This document shows, in pieces, positions 1 to 8,464 of a stretch of DNA of 37,328 nt. The DNA comes from Acidobacteriota bacterium (GTDB lineage Bacteria > Acidobacteriota > Terriglobia > Bryobacterales > Bryobacteraceae). The position numbers and the translations under genes were made by a program. The notes under the pieces were generated by a model. It did not search any database. It was not told the DNA's origin and saw only the letters and a program-made list of their open reading frames with translations. Location: assembly GCA_016870915.1 (NCBI GenBank), contig VFZY01000039.1, positions 1 to 37,328 on the forward strand, written 5' to 3'. Position 1 is the stretch's first letter. Each line of letters begins with the position of its first letter.

Positions 1-150
1 CACCGCGCGGCGGTGTTGCCGGGGCAGTGCGCCCCAAAAATTCCCTTTTCGCACCGTTTTGCGATGTTCGGATCGAACGGATCGCGTCGATGCTGACGCG
101 GCGAAGCGTATTTCAACAAGTTCCTAGGAAAGTCCTTCCCCGCGGCAGCA

Positions 151-3100
151 GTGCTTCTGTCGCTCCTCTCCCCCGCTTTCGCACAGACCACCGGGCAAAT
201 TCTCGGAGTTGTGCAAGATCCCACCGGAGCGGCCATCGCCGGCGCCCGCGTGACGGTGAAAAACATGGACACAAACCTGACGTGGGGCAACACGTCGGGA
301 CCGGAGGGCCGCTTCCGCGTGCCGCAACTTCCCGTGGGCTCCTATGAGGTGACGGTGGAGGCGTCCGGCTTCGCCAAGTACGTGCAGGGCCCCCTGGTGC
401 TGCGCCTGAACCAGGACGCCGATCTGACGGTAAAGCTCTCCGTGGCCGGAACCTCGGAGACCATCGCGGTCACCGCCGATGCCCCGCTGATCAACACCAC
501 CAACGCCGAGATCGGCGTGAATTTCGACGTCAAGCGTATCACCGAGCTTCCGCTCGCGCCCAATCACAACATCCTGAACCTTGCCCTTTCCGTCGCGGGC
601 GTGAGCCAGCTTTCAACGGGCAACTCCACGTTTGCCGCGGGTGGCGTATCCTTTTCCGTCAACGGCGCGCGCACCCGTTCCAACAACTTCATGCTCGATG
701 GAGGCGACATGAACCAGCCGAGCACTGGCGGCGCCACCCAGGAGATCAACAACCCCGATACCGTGGCCGAATTCCGGCTCATCACGAATCAGTTCCTGGC
801 CGAGTACGGCCGCACGGCGGGCTCTGTTGTCAACGTAGTCACCAAGAGCGGCACCAATGCCTTCCACGGCTCCGGCTACTGGACGATCAATTCGGAGAAG
901 GCCAACTCCCGCAACAACCTCGACAAGCGAACCTTCCCCAGGGCCCCCCGGCGCAATGAGAATTTCTTCGGCGCCACGCTCGGCGGCCCGGTGAAGCAGG
1001 ACAAGACCTTCTTCTTCGGTTCCATTCTCCGCTGGACCGACCGCCGGGCCGCCAGTGGCACCGCCATCGGCGCCGCGCCCACCCAGGCCGGCAAGGATAT
1101 CCTGGGCCGCGTGGCGGGTACCCGGCCCCAGGTGAAGGCGCTGCTCGACTTCCTTCCCGCGGCCCAAAGCCAGGCTGGTACGGTGAACCTCAACCTCGCC
1201 GGGCAGAACTACGTGGTGCCCACGGGCGTGCTCTCCGGCGCGGCGCCCAACCTGCTCAATGCCTGGCAGTGGTCCGGCCGCATCGATCACCGTTTCAACG
1301 ACAAGCACAGCATCTTCGGCCGGCTCCAGGGCGACGACCGCGCCAGTATCAGCGGCCAGTCCGTGCCCCCCGGTCTCACGTCGCAATCGCCCGATAAGCG
1401 CTGGGTCGCAGTGGTGTCCTTCAACAGCTCCCTCAGCCCCAACGTCTTCAATGAAGTGCGCACCGCGTTCAACCGGCTCAACACAGCTACCATCGCGGCG
1501 GACAAGAACGCCGAGAACATCCCTTCCATTGAGGTGTCGCAGCTTGGCCTCACCGGTTTCAACGCCGCCGCCACTCGTACCGCCATCGGTCTGGGTCTGA
1601 ACCTGCCGCAGTCCGCCGTCTACAACAACTATCAGTTGGTGGACAACATGACGCTCATCCGCGGCTCCCACTCCATGAAGTTCGGCGTGGACCTGCGCCG
1701 GCAGGATCAGTTCACGGTCTTCAATCCCACCATGCGCGGCCGTCTGCTTTACCCGACCCTGCAGAACCTGGTGGACGATCTGGCACAGGTGGCGCAGATC
1801 AATTCGCCGCTGCCCGGCGTCCCCACCAAGCAGTACTACAAGTACACTGATTACTTCTTCTACCTGCAGGATGAGTGGCGCGTGAAACCGAACTTCACCC
1901 TCACCTACGGCGTGCGCTACGAATCGCCCGGCAACTCGTTCAAGTTCCTGCAGGATCTGAACAAGGGCGTTGTCGCCCGGTACAACAACAACCCGGCCTT
2001 CCAGATGGATCCGGCTCCGGCGCGCGACAGGAACAACTGGGCGCCCCGCTTCGGCTTCAACTACCGGTTCGGCCAGGGCGGCCCCCTCGGCTTCCTCACC
2101 GGAAACGGGAAGATGGTGATGCGCGGCGGCTACTCCCGCACCTACGACATCGTCTTCAACAACATCACGCTCAACGTGTTCAGCTCATTCCCGTTCACGG
2201 TGATCACCAATGTTCCGGTGGTGCCTCAGTCCACCGGACCGGCACTGGCTCCCAATGCGTTCGGCATCCTGGACCCCATCCGTGCCGGCCGCGTGGTGCC
2301 GCAGGTGGTGAACCCCAGCCAGATCGTCCGGACCATCGCCGATACCGGCTTCCGGGCCCCGGTCTCGGAACAGTTCAGCTTCCAGCTCCAGCGTGAGTTG
2401 AACAATGAATGGGCACTCACCGTAGGCTGGGTGGGTACCAAGGGGACGGCGCTCTTCCAGACGATCGACGGCAACCCCACCGTGCCCGGCTCCCGAGGCC
2501 AAGTCCGTGTGAATCCGGCTCGCGGCGTCATCCGGCACCGCGCCAACGCGGCGTCGTCCATCTACCACTCGTTGCAGACCTCGCTCGAAAAACGCCTTTC
2601 GAAGAACTTCTCCATGGCGATGCACTACACCTGGAGCGCTTTCATCGACGACGCCTCTGAGATCTTCAACAGTTCCGTGGCGGGCGAAGTGGCCGTGCCT
2701 CAGGACTCCTACAACCGGCGCTTCGACCGCGGCCGCTCCACCTATGACCGCCCGCACCGCTACGTGGTCAACGGCGTCTGGGAGGTGCCCTTCATGCGCG
2801 ATCAGAAGGGTCCGCTCGGGCGAATCCTCGGCGGGTGGCAGGCCAGCGGCTTCCTCACTTTCCAGTCGGGCTCGCCCTTCTCTCCGCTGGATGGCGCCGA
2901 CCCGGGCAACCGCCTCACCGGCATCGACGGCCTGGTGGGCAACTCCATCCGGCCCCACGTGAACACCAACCTGGACCTGGCCCGCATGAACGTCGCCGAA
3001 ATCCTCCGCGCCGGAGGCCGGTCGCTGTTCACCGCCGCCAGCGCCGCCAACCCCATCGGCAACGCGGGCCGCAACATCCTGCGCGCCGACGGCATCGGCA

Positions 3101-3300
3101 ACGTCGACCTCTCGCTCACCAAGAACTTCAAGGTGATCGAAGGCCACAACTTCCAGTTCCGCATGGAGATGTACAACGCCACCAACACCCGCAACTTCGG
3201 CATCCCCGAAGCCCGCGTCAATACGGCGGCGTTCGGCAACCAGTGGCTCACCGATGGCGGCAACCGCCGCATCGTGTTCGGCCTGCGCTACACGTTCTAG
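151..3300 (+). CDS. Large TonB-dependent receptor, Oar-like, with carboxypeptidase-regulatory-like N-terminal domain
   Basis: Outer-membrane protein of 1049 residues. The N-terminus carries a signal-peptide core ending in AFAQ. Residues about 14-95 look like a carboxypeptidase-regulatory-like beta-sandwich (GVVQDPTGAAIAGARVTV, then EGRFRVPQLPVGSYEVTVEA). A plug region follows (SVNGARTRSNNFMLDGGDMN; VVNVVTKSGTNAFHGSGYW) and then a long beta-barrel ending in an aromatic residue (VFGLRYTF), as expected for Bam-dependent barrels. Acidobacteria carry many such receptors, usually thought to import large substrates such as oligosaccharides; the substrate here is not evident. The only usable in-frame start is the GTG at 151, which leaves an unusually short signal peptide without a basic n-region; a fitting n-region lies out of frame just upstream (see findings). 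The gene stands alone and is followed by terminator-like hairpins. Confidence 0.9.
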   Translation: MLLSLLSPAFAQTTGQILGVVQDPTGAAIAGARVTVKNMDTNLTWGNTSGPEGRFRVPQLPVGSYEVTVEASGFAKYVQGPLVLRLNQDADLTVKLSVAGTSETIAVTADAPLINTTNAEIGVNFDVKRITELPLAPNHNILNLALSVAGVSQLSTGNSTFAAGGVSFSVNGARTRSNNFMLDGGDMNQPSTGGATQEINNPDTVAEFRLITNQFLAEYGRTAGSVVNVVTKSGTNAFHGSGYWTINSEKANSRNNLDKRTFPRAPRRNENFFGATLGGPVKQDKTFFFGSILRWTDRRAASGTAIGAAPTQAGKDILGRVAGTRPQVKALLDFLPAAQSQAGTVNLNLAGQNYVVPTGVLSGAAPNLLNAWQWSGRIDHRFNDKHSIFGRLQGDDRASISGQSVPPGLTSQSPDKRWVAVVSFNSSLSPNVFNEVRTAFNRLNTATIAADKNAENIPSIEVSQLGLTGFNAAATRTAIGLGLNLPQSAVYNNYQLVDNMTLIRGSHSMKFGVDLRRQDQFTVFNPTMRGRLLYPTLQNLVDDLAQVAQINSPLPGVPTKQYYKYTDYFFYLQDEWRVKPNFTLTYGVRYESPGNSFKFLQDLNKGVVARYNNNPAFQMDPAPARDRNNWAPRFGFNYRFGQGGPLGFLTGNGKMVMRGGYSRTYDIVFNNITLNVFSSFPFTVITNVPVVPQSTGPALAPNAFGILDPIRAGRVVPQVVNPSQIVRTIADTGFRAPVSEQFSFQLQRELNNEWALTVGWVGTKGTALFQTIDGNPTVPGSRGQVRVNPARGVIRHRANAASSIYHSLQTSLEKRLSKNFSMAMHYTWSAFIDDASEIFNSSVAGEVAVPQDSYNRRFDRGRSTYDRPHRYVVNGVWEVPFMRDQKGPLGRILGGWQASGFLTFQSGSPFSPLDGADPGNRLTGIDGLVGNSIRPHVNTNLDLARMNVAEILRAGGRSLFTAASAANPIGNAGRNILRADGIGNVDLSLTKNFKVIEGHNFQFRMEMYNATNTRNFGIPEARVNTAAFGNQWLTDGGNRRIVFGLRYTF

Positions 3301-3312
3301 AAAGACGGCTAA

Positions 3313-3338
3313 AAAGACGAATCTTCCGGTTCGTTTTT
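3313..3338 (+). terminator. Possible intrinsic terminator after the TonB receptor
   Basis: A hairpin 13 bases after the receptor stop pairs 3313-3321 with 3330-3338 (nine pairs including one G-U) around an 8-base loop. Its right arm ends in a run of five T. The stem is A/T-rich at its base, so it is weaker than the hairpin that follows. Confidence 0.4.
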
Positions 3339-3360
3339 CGAATCCAATAGGGAGTATGCG

Positions 3361-3398
3361 GCGCGGCTTGGACAACCCGTTCAAGCCGCGCTTGTTTT
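3361..3398 (+). terminator. Rho-independent terminator between the TonB receptor and iscA-like gene
   Basis: Perfect 10-bp GC-rich stem (GCGCGGCTTG at 3361-3370 with CAAGCCGCGC at 3382-3391), an 11-base loop, then a T-rich tail TTGTTTT. It lies between the receptor stop and the promoter-like sequence of the next gene, so it should isolate the two transcription units. Confidence 0.75.
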
Positions 3399-3424
3399 GC
3401 ATTGCGCTGCTTGCGTAGTAAAAT
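3397..3424 (+). promoter_or_regulatory. Sigma70-like promoter for the iscA-like gene
   Basis: TTGCAT at 3397-3402, a 16-base spacer and TAAAAT at 3419-3424 resemble -35 and -10 elements. Transcription from about 3432 would leave a short leader. A purine-rich ribosome binding site (GAGGGAGAA) sits just before the ATG at 3449. Confidence 0.45.
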
Positions 3425-3448
3425 AGTGACTTCGAGGGAGAACACGTC

Positions 3449-3772
3449 ATGTTGCAGCTCAGCGAAAAGGCAGTGGAAAAGGTCCAGGAGATTCTGGACA
3501 CGCAGGAACCCAAGCCGGCCGGTCTTCGGATCTCGGTGGTGGGCGGCGGATGCTCCGGCTTCCAGTATTCAATGGCTTTCGAAAATGCGCCGGGGCTTCT
3601 GGATAAGACCTATCATTTCAGTGGCTTGAAGGTCTTCATCGATCAGGCCAGCATGCTCTACCTGGATGGCGCCGAGGTGGACTATGTCGATTCGTTCGAA
3701 GGCTCCGGATTCAAGTTCAACAACCCGAACGTGAAGTCCACGTGCGGCTGTGGGAGTTCGTTCAGCGCCTGA
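3449..3772 (+). CDS. Iron-sulfur cluster carrier, IscA/ErpA (HesB) family
   Basis: Cytosolic A-type carrier of 107 residues that would bind and transfer Fe-S clusters to apoproteins. The three family cysteines are visible: C35 in the GGGCSG motif and C99/C101 in the C-terminal CGCG motif. Length and cysteine spacing match canonical IscA. A good Shine-Dalgarno sequence (GAGGGAG) precedes the ATG. No iscS, iscU or suf genes are adjacent, so IscA and ErpA cannot be told apart from context. The downstream cobalamin riboswitch begins about 15-20 bases after the stop; co-transcription with the B12 operon is possible but not shown. Confidence 0.92.
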   Translation: MLQLSEKAVEKVQEILDTQEPKPAGLRISVVGGGCSGFQYSMAFENAPGLLDKTYHFSGLKVFIDQASMLYLDGAEVDYVDSFEGSGFKFNNPNVKSTCGCGSSFSA

Positions 3773-3789
3773 GGCCGGCGCTTTAATCC

Positions 3790-3970
3790 AGGCCCGATAA
3801 GAACATCTCAGAAACGGCTGGGATGCTCGGGAAGGCGGTGAAAATCCGCCACTGCCCCGCAACTGTGAGCGCCACGTGGTTCGTGCCGCGACGGTCACTG
3901 CCCGGAACAAGGGTGGGAAGGCCGCCGCAATCAAGGCCGGCGCAAGTCAGGAGACCGGTTCCTCCGTCGC
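3790..3970 (+). promoter_or_regulatory. Cobalamin (B12) riboswitch
   Basis: The conserved core is visible: GGGAAGGCGGTGAAAATCC, then GCCACTGCCCCGCAACTGTG at about 3849-3868, and the B12 box AAGTCAGGAGACC at 3944-3956. These are hallmark elements of the AdoCbl-binding aptamer. The ribosome binding site of the next gene (AAGGGGA at 3988-3994) lies 30-40 bases beyond the B12 box, with no T-tract terminator between, so translational control by hiding the ribosome site is the likeliest mode. By the usual logic, bound cobalamin would repress the downstream uptake and assembly genes. The exact aptamer ends are estimated. Confidence 0.92.
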
Positions 3971-4003
3971 CAATGAGGTGCGTTCCGAAGGGGAATCGCA
4001 CAC

Positions 4004-6199
4004 ATGATACGCTACGCGTTCATTCTGGTTTCCGCCGCGCTCGCGCGGGAGACGCTGGCTCAACAAGCCATCCAGGGACGGGTCACCGGTTCGGATGGCC
4101 TTTCTATTTCCGGAGCCCGCGTTGCCTGCGGCGCTCACAGGACCACCACCAACACCGAGGGCCGCTTCACGATGAACGCCGGCCGCTGCCAGGCCTCGAT
4201 CTCCATGGAGGGCTTTGAAACCCGCCGGCTGGCGCTGGCCCCCGGCCCGGAGACGTCCATCCGCCTCAGTCTGGCCCCAGTCACCGAACGCGTAGTGGTC
4301 ACCGCCCTACGGTCGGAAGTGAACCTGGAAGAGGCCGGCGCGGCCGGCAACGTCATCACCCGCGAACTCATTGAGCAGAAACAGCAGCCCATGGCGTTCG
4401 AACTGCTGCGCGACCTGCCGGGGCTCCAGGTGGCCCACACCAGCCGTTTCGGCGGCCTCACCCAGGTCTACACGCGCGGCGCGCAACGCACCGGCACCCT
4501 GGTCACCGTGGACGGCATGCCCGTCAACGACCCCGGCGGCGAACTCAACCTGGCCCACTATTCCACCGGCGACATCGATCGGGTGGAGGTGGTGCGCGGC
4601 CCCCAGAGTTCCTTCTTCGGCGCCGAAGCCGCCGCGGGTGTCATCCAGCTTTTCACCCGCCGCGGCGACCCCGAGCAAACCCGTCCCCATGGAACCCTCT
4701 CCTACGAGCGCGGCAACTTCAAGACGGACCGCTGGATCGCCAACCTCACCGGCGGCAACGGCGGCGCGCTCGACTACTCGCTCACAACAGAGCAACTCCA
4801 CACCATCGGCCAGTTCCCGAACGACGCCTATCGCAACACCACCGGCAGCGGCAATATCGGTTACCGGATCCGCCCCACCGCCCAACTGCGCGGCACCTTC
4901 CGCTCCTTTGACAGCCACGTCGGTCTGCCCAATCGCGTCGCCTACGGCACCATCGATCACGACGCTCACAACGATGACCGGGACTACAACGCAACCATTC
5001 GCCTGGAAACCGTGGGACCCGTCTTCAGCCAGCGGGCCGCGTTCGGCTACCATCGCCTGCAAAGCGCCTACACGGACCGTAAGACCGACGGCCCGTATCG
5101 CATCGCGGCGCTGCTTCGCGACGTCACCACGCCTCGCCCGCGCACCTATCTGGCCGCCCTGGTCGACCCCGCGCTGGCCGCCACCGCTCCGCCCCCGCCC
5201 GGCCATCGCTACGCCGTCCGCAATGTCACGCTCTTTCCCTTTTCAAGCGTCACCGAAGCGGAACGCGCCAACTTCGACTATCAGGGCACCGCCACCACTG
5301 CCCGGGGAAGCACCGTTTTCGGTTATGAGTTCGAACGCCAGGCCGGCCAGATCTCAACCACTCCCGTCAACCGCAAGAACCACGGCGGCTTCCTGCACCA
5401 GAACTGGAACGCGGGCCGGCTCTTTCTTTCCGGCGGCGCGCGGCTGGAACAGAACAGCGTCTTCGGCCGCAAGTTCACTCCCCGGGGAGCCGCCAGTTTC
5501 CGCCTCACGCCATCCACGTACCTGCGGGCCAGCGCCGGGCACGGCATTACCGAACCCACGCTGCTCCAGTCCTTTGCCCGCGAACAGTTCTTCGTGGGCA
5601 ATCCCAACCTGCGCCTGGAACGCACCACCACCGTGGACGGCGGCGTGGTTCAGGAAATGGCCAACCGCCGCGTCCGCCTGGAAGCAAGTCTCTTCCACAA
5701 TCGCTTCCAGGACCTGATCGTTTTCGTCACCCGCGGCAACACCAGCACGTGGGATAACGTCGAACGCAGCCGCGCCCGCGGCGTCGAAGTCTCAGGCCAG
5801 GCCCGCCTGCTTCGGGTCGTCACCGTCGCCGGCGCCTACACCCGCCTGTGGACGCGCATTGACCTTGCCACCAACCCCACGTCGTTCTTCTCGGGCACGG
5901 GCCAGGAGTTGCCGCGGCGGGCGGCGAACACCGGGTCCGTCAGTGTCTCCGTAGCACCCCGCCGGTGGTGGATTCATGCCGGCGCGTACTTCGTCGGCGA
6001 ACGGCAGGATATCGACAACTTCGGCGCAACGCGCAACCCCGGCTTCCGCAACGTCTACGCGGGCGGCGCATGGCGGCTTTCGCCGCACACCGAGCCCTTC
6101 CTCCGTGTGGACAATCTTCTTAACCAGCGGTGGCAGGAGATCCTGGGCTACACCAATCTGGGACGGTCCACAAGGGCCGGAGTTCGCGTAAAGTGGTAG
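4004..6199 (+). CDS. btuB: TonB-dependent cobalamin receptor, BtuB-like, with N-terminal carboxypeptidase-regulatory-like domain
   Basis: Outer-membrane receptor of 731 residues, predicted to import cobalamin or other corrinoids using TonB energy. It has a signal peptide (MIRYAFILVSAALARETLAQ). Residues about 22-95 form a carboxypeptidase-regulatory-like domain (IQGRVTGSDGLSISGARVAC), which classical BtuB lacks. A TonB-box-like VVVTA, a plug (FGGLTQVYTRGAQRTGTLV; EVVRGPQSSFFGAEAAAGVI) and a 22-strand-type barrel ending in RAGVRVKW follow. The corrinoid assignment rests on the riboswitch directly upstream and on the cobQ-btuFDC-cobS-cobC-cobT genes downstream; sequence alone shows only the receptor family. 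The start is supported by AAGGGGA nine bases before the ATG. Confidence 0.85.
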   Translation: MIRYAFILVSAALARETLAQQAIQGRVTGSDGLSISGARVACGAHRTTTNTEGRFTMNAGRCQASISMEGFETRRLALAPGPETSIRLSLAPVTERVVVTALRSEVNLEEAGAAGNVITRELIEQKQQPMAFELLRDLPGLQVAHTSRFGGLTQVYTRGAQRTGTLVTVDGMPVNDPGGELNLAHYSTGDIDRVEVVRGPQSSFFGAEAAAGVIQLFTRRGDPEQTRPHGTLSYERGNFKTDRWIANLTGGNGGALDYSLTTEQLHTIGQFPNDAYRNTTGSGNIGYRIRPTAQLRGTFRSFDSHVGLPNRVAYGTIDHDAHNDDRDYNATIRLETVGPVFSQRAAFGYHRLQSAYTDRKTDGPYRIAALLRDVTTPRPRTYLAALVDPALAATAPPPPGHRYAVRNVTLFPFSSVTEAERANFDYQGTATTARGSTVFGYEFERQAGQISTTPVNRKNHGGFLHQNWNAGRLFLSGGARLEQNSVFGRKFTPRGAASFRLTPSTYLRASAGHGITEPTLLQSFAREQFFVGNPNLRLERTTTVDGGVVQEMANRRVRLEASLFHNRFQDLIVFVTRGNTSTWDNVERSRARGVEVSGQARLLRVVTVAGAYTRLWTRIDLATNPTSFFSGTGQELPRRAANTGSVSVSVAPRRWWIHAGAYFVGERQDIDNFGATRNPGFRNVYAGGAWRLSPHTEPFLRVDNLLNQRWQEILGYTNLGRSTRAGVRVKW

Positions 6200-6208
6200 C
6201 CGCCGAGA

Positions 6209-6214
6209 GATAAT
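6209..6214 (+). promoter_or_regulatory. Possible -10 element (GATAAT) just before cobQ
   Basis: GATAAT ends exactly 7 bases before the cobQ ATG, in the 22-base gap after btuB. A start at this element would give a leaderless cobQ transcript independent of the riboswitch. No convincing -35 is visible. Confidence 0.3.
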
Positions 6215-6221
6215 CACGGGG

Positions 6222-7619
6222 ATGGCCAAAGCGATCTTTGTCGGCGGAACCGCGTCGCACGCCGGCAAGAGCTGGATGACCGCGGCTATCTGCCGTTACC
6301 TCTACCGCCGCGGCCTTCGCGTGGCGCCATTCAAGGCGCAGAACATGTCGAACAACTCGTTCCCCTGCGCCACGGGGGGCGAGATCGGGCGGGCTCAGGT
6401 GGCCCAGGCGGAAGCCTGTGGCATCGAGCCCACAACCGACATGAATCCCATTCTGCTTAAGCCCAGCGCCGACACGCGGAGCCAAGTGGTTCTGAACGGC
6501 CGCATCTGGCGCTCCCTGCCGGCGGCCAGCTACTACCAGCAGTTTGACTTCCTGTTGGGACAGGTGCTGGATGCCTATGAACGCCTCAGCCGCGCCTACG
6601 AGGTCATCGTGATCGAAGGCGCGGGCAGCATGGCCGAGCTCAACCTGCGGGGGACGGATCTGGTGAACTTCGGCCTCGCCACGCGCATCAACGCCCCCGT
6701 GCTTCTGGTGGGAGACATCGACCGCGGCGGCATCTTCGCCTCCCTCATCGGCACGGTCGAACTGGTGGAGCCCGCCGAACGCGACCTCATCCGGGCCCTC
6801 GCCGTGAACAAGTTCCGAGGTGACATCAATCTCTTCCTGAACGGTGTCGAAATGATCGAGAAACGCACCGGCAAGCCGAACCTCGGCGTCTTCCCCTACG
6901 CCCGGGACATCCATCTCGACGAAGAGGACGGCGTCAGTCTTGAACGCGCTCACAAGGGCCCCAGCGACATGGCCATTGTCGCCCTGCCGCGCATCTCGAA
7001 CCTCACCGACTTCCGTCTTCTCCAGGACGCCCGCTGGATACGCCACCCGGTGCCGGGCTTCTACGAGTGGATCTTCCTGCCCGGCACCAAGAGCACCGCC
7101 GAGGATCTCGCCTGGCTCCGATCCACCGGGCTGGCCGATTGGCTTCTGGCGCAGCACGAAGCGGGAGCCAACATCGTGGGCATCTGCGGCGGCTATCAGA
7201 TGCTTGGCGAATCGGTCGAGGACCCCTACGCCGTCGAATCCGCCAACGCCTTCGTCGCCGGTCTCGGCCTGCTGCCCATCCGCACCGTGATGGCGCGCGA
7301 AAAGGCCACCATTGCCGTTGAAGCGCAAACTCCGGGCGGCGCCGTCTTCCGGGCCTATGAGATCCACATGGGCCGCACCACGACGCCCCCTGGAGCCCAG
7401 CCGTTCGCCAGCGTGAACGGGCTTCCGGAGGGGCTGCGGCACCGCCGCTGCATTGGAACTTACCTGCACGGAGCTCTTGAGGATGCGGCCGTGCTCAGCG
7501 AACTGCTCGGGCGGCCCATCGAACCGCCTCCGCCCCGTGAGGAGTCCTATGACCGTCTGGGCGAATGGTTCGCCGCTCATGCCGATATCAAGCGGTTCGA
7601 GGAGCTTTTTCTGGGATGA
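6222..7619 (+). CDS. cobQ: Cobyric acid synthase
   Basis: Glutamine-dependent amidotransferase of 465 residues (CobQ/CbiP) that amidates side chains b, d, e and g of adenosylcobyrinic acid a,c-diamide to give adenosylcobyric acid. The N-terminal dethiobiotin-synthetase-like ATPase domain begins with a P-loop variant (GGTASHAGKS) and has FKAQNMSNNS, a CobQ signature. The C-terminal class I glutaminase domain carries the nucleophile C322 (GICGGYQMLGE) and H416 (GTYLHG). The stop overlaps the next start (ATGA). It is the only corrin-ring amidation gene here. CbiA, CbiB/CobD and CobO are not in the window, so the enzyme must rely on genes elsewhere or on salvaged intermediates. Confidence 0.95.
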   Translation: MAKAIFVGGTASHAGKSWMTAAICRYLYRRGLRVAPFKAQNMSNNSFPCATGGEIGRAQVAQAEACGIEPTTDMNPILLKPSADTRSQVVLNGRIWRSLPAASYYQQFDFLLGQVLDAYERLSRAYEVIVIEGAGSMAELNLRGTDLVNFGLATRINAPVLLVGDIDRGGIFASLIGTVELVEPAERDLIRALAVNKFRGDINLFLNGVEMIEKRTGKPNLGVFPYARDIHLDEEDGVSLERAHKGPSDMAIVALPRISNLTDFRLLQDARWIRHPVPGFYEWIFLPGTKSTAEDLAWLRSTGLADWLLAQHEAGANIVGICGGYQMLGESVEDPYAVESANAFVAGLGLLPIRTVMAREKATIAVEAQTPGGAVFRAYEIHMGRTTTPPGAQPFASVNGLPEGLRHRRCIGTYLHGALEDAAVLSELLGRPIEPPPPREESYDRLGEWFAAHADIKRFEELFLG

Positions 7620-8464
7620 GGCCCGCTTCCCTTGTCCACGTCACGTGCCTGCTGGCGGCCGTGGCTTCGCTCTGGGCTCAGCCGCGCCGAATCGTCTCCA
7701 CCGCGCCCAGCATCACCGAAGCACTCTTCGCCCTGGGCTTGGGTGACCGTGTCGCCGGTGTCACGCAGTACTGCCACTTCCCGCCCGAAGCTCTGAGGCT
7801 GCCCAAAATCGGCAGTTTCCTTCAGCCCAACATCGAACTGGTGCTGTCGCTCAAGCCGGACCTGGTGGTCATCCAGAAAAACCCCGTCAATCTCAAGGCG
7901 CGGCTTGAAGGCGTGAACCTCCCAGTGCTCGAGATCGACAATGAACGTCTGGCGGGGATCTACACCTCGCTGCGAACGCTGGGCGCCGCCACAGGCACGG
8001 CCGGAAAGGCCGGACAACTGGTGGCCGGCATGGAAGCGTCGCTCGCCGCCATCCGGGTGCGCGCCGCGCGCCGCCCCGCCCGCAAGATCATGTTCATCGT
8101 GGGCCGTTCGCCCGGCCGCCTGGAAGGGTTGGTCGCCGTGGGGCGCGCCAATTACCTGAACGAACTCCTCACCATCGCCGGTGGCGTGAACATCTTCGCG
8201 GAGGCTCTCTCGGCCTACCCTAAAGTGACACTCGAGGACGTTCTGTCGCGCAACCCCGATGTCATCATTGACATGGGCGATATGTCGGAGACCACCGGAG
8301 TTACGGACAGCCACAAACGGGCCGTGGTGGACCTCTGGAAACGCTATCCCACGCTCGCGGCGGTGAAAAACGGGCGAGTCTTTGCCGTCGCCGCCGACAT
8401 CTTCGTCGTGCCCGGCCCTCGCGCGGTGGAGGCAGCCGCGGAGTTCGACCGGATGCTCCAATGA
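7616..8464 (+). CDS. btuF: Periplasmic cobalamin-binding protein of the BtuFCD importer
   Basis: Class III substrate-binding protein of about 282 residues that captures corrinoid in the periplasm and delivers it to BtuCD. A signal peptide (MRPASLVHVTCLLAAVASLWA) is followed by the family opening PRRIVSTAPSITEALFALG, then GVTQYC, KPDLVVIQ and a late NPDVIIDMGD strand, matching the two-lobed BtuF/FhuD fold. I start it at the ATG overlapping the cobQ stop (ATGA) because this gives a proper signal peptide; an in-frame start at 7565 would bury it. It ends overlapping btuD by 4 bases. The siderophore-binding alternative is unlikely given the B12 neighbours. Confidence 0.9.
   Translation: MRPASLVHVTCLLAAVASLWAQPRRIVSTAPSITEALFALGLGDRVAGVTQYCHFPPEALRLPKIGSFLQPNIELVLSLKPDLVVIQKNPVNLKARLEGVNLPVLEIDNERLAGIYTSLRTLGAATGTAGKAGQLVAGMEASLAAIRVRAARRPARKIMFIVGRSPGRLEGLVAVGRANYLNELLTIAGGVNIFAEALSAYPKVTLEDVLSRNPDVIIDMGDMSETTGVTDSHKRAVVDLWKRYPTLAAVKNGRVFAVAADIFVVPGPRAVEAAAEFDRMLQ

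Noticed and set aside
27-347. 106-codon plus-strand frame at the window start as a separate gene
   Set aside because: From 151 on it overlaps the TonB receptor and shows no domain; only its first codons (from ATG 90) are of interest as a possible displaced signal-peptide start.
3970-4003. Transcription terminator as the riboswitch expression platform
   Set aside because: There is no GC stem followed by a T-run between the B12 box and the start codon; a ribosome-site-hiding mechanism fits better.
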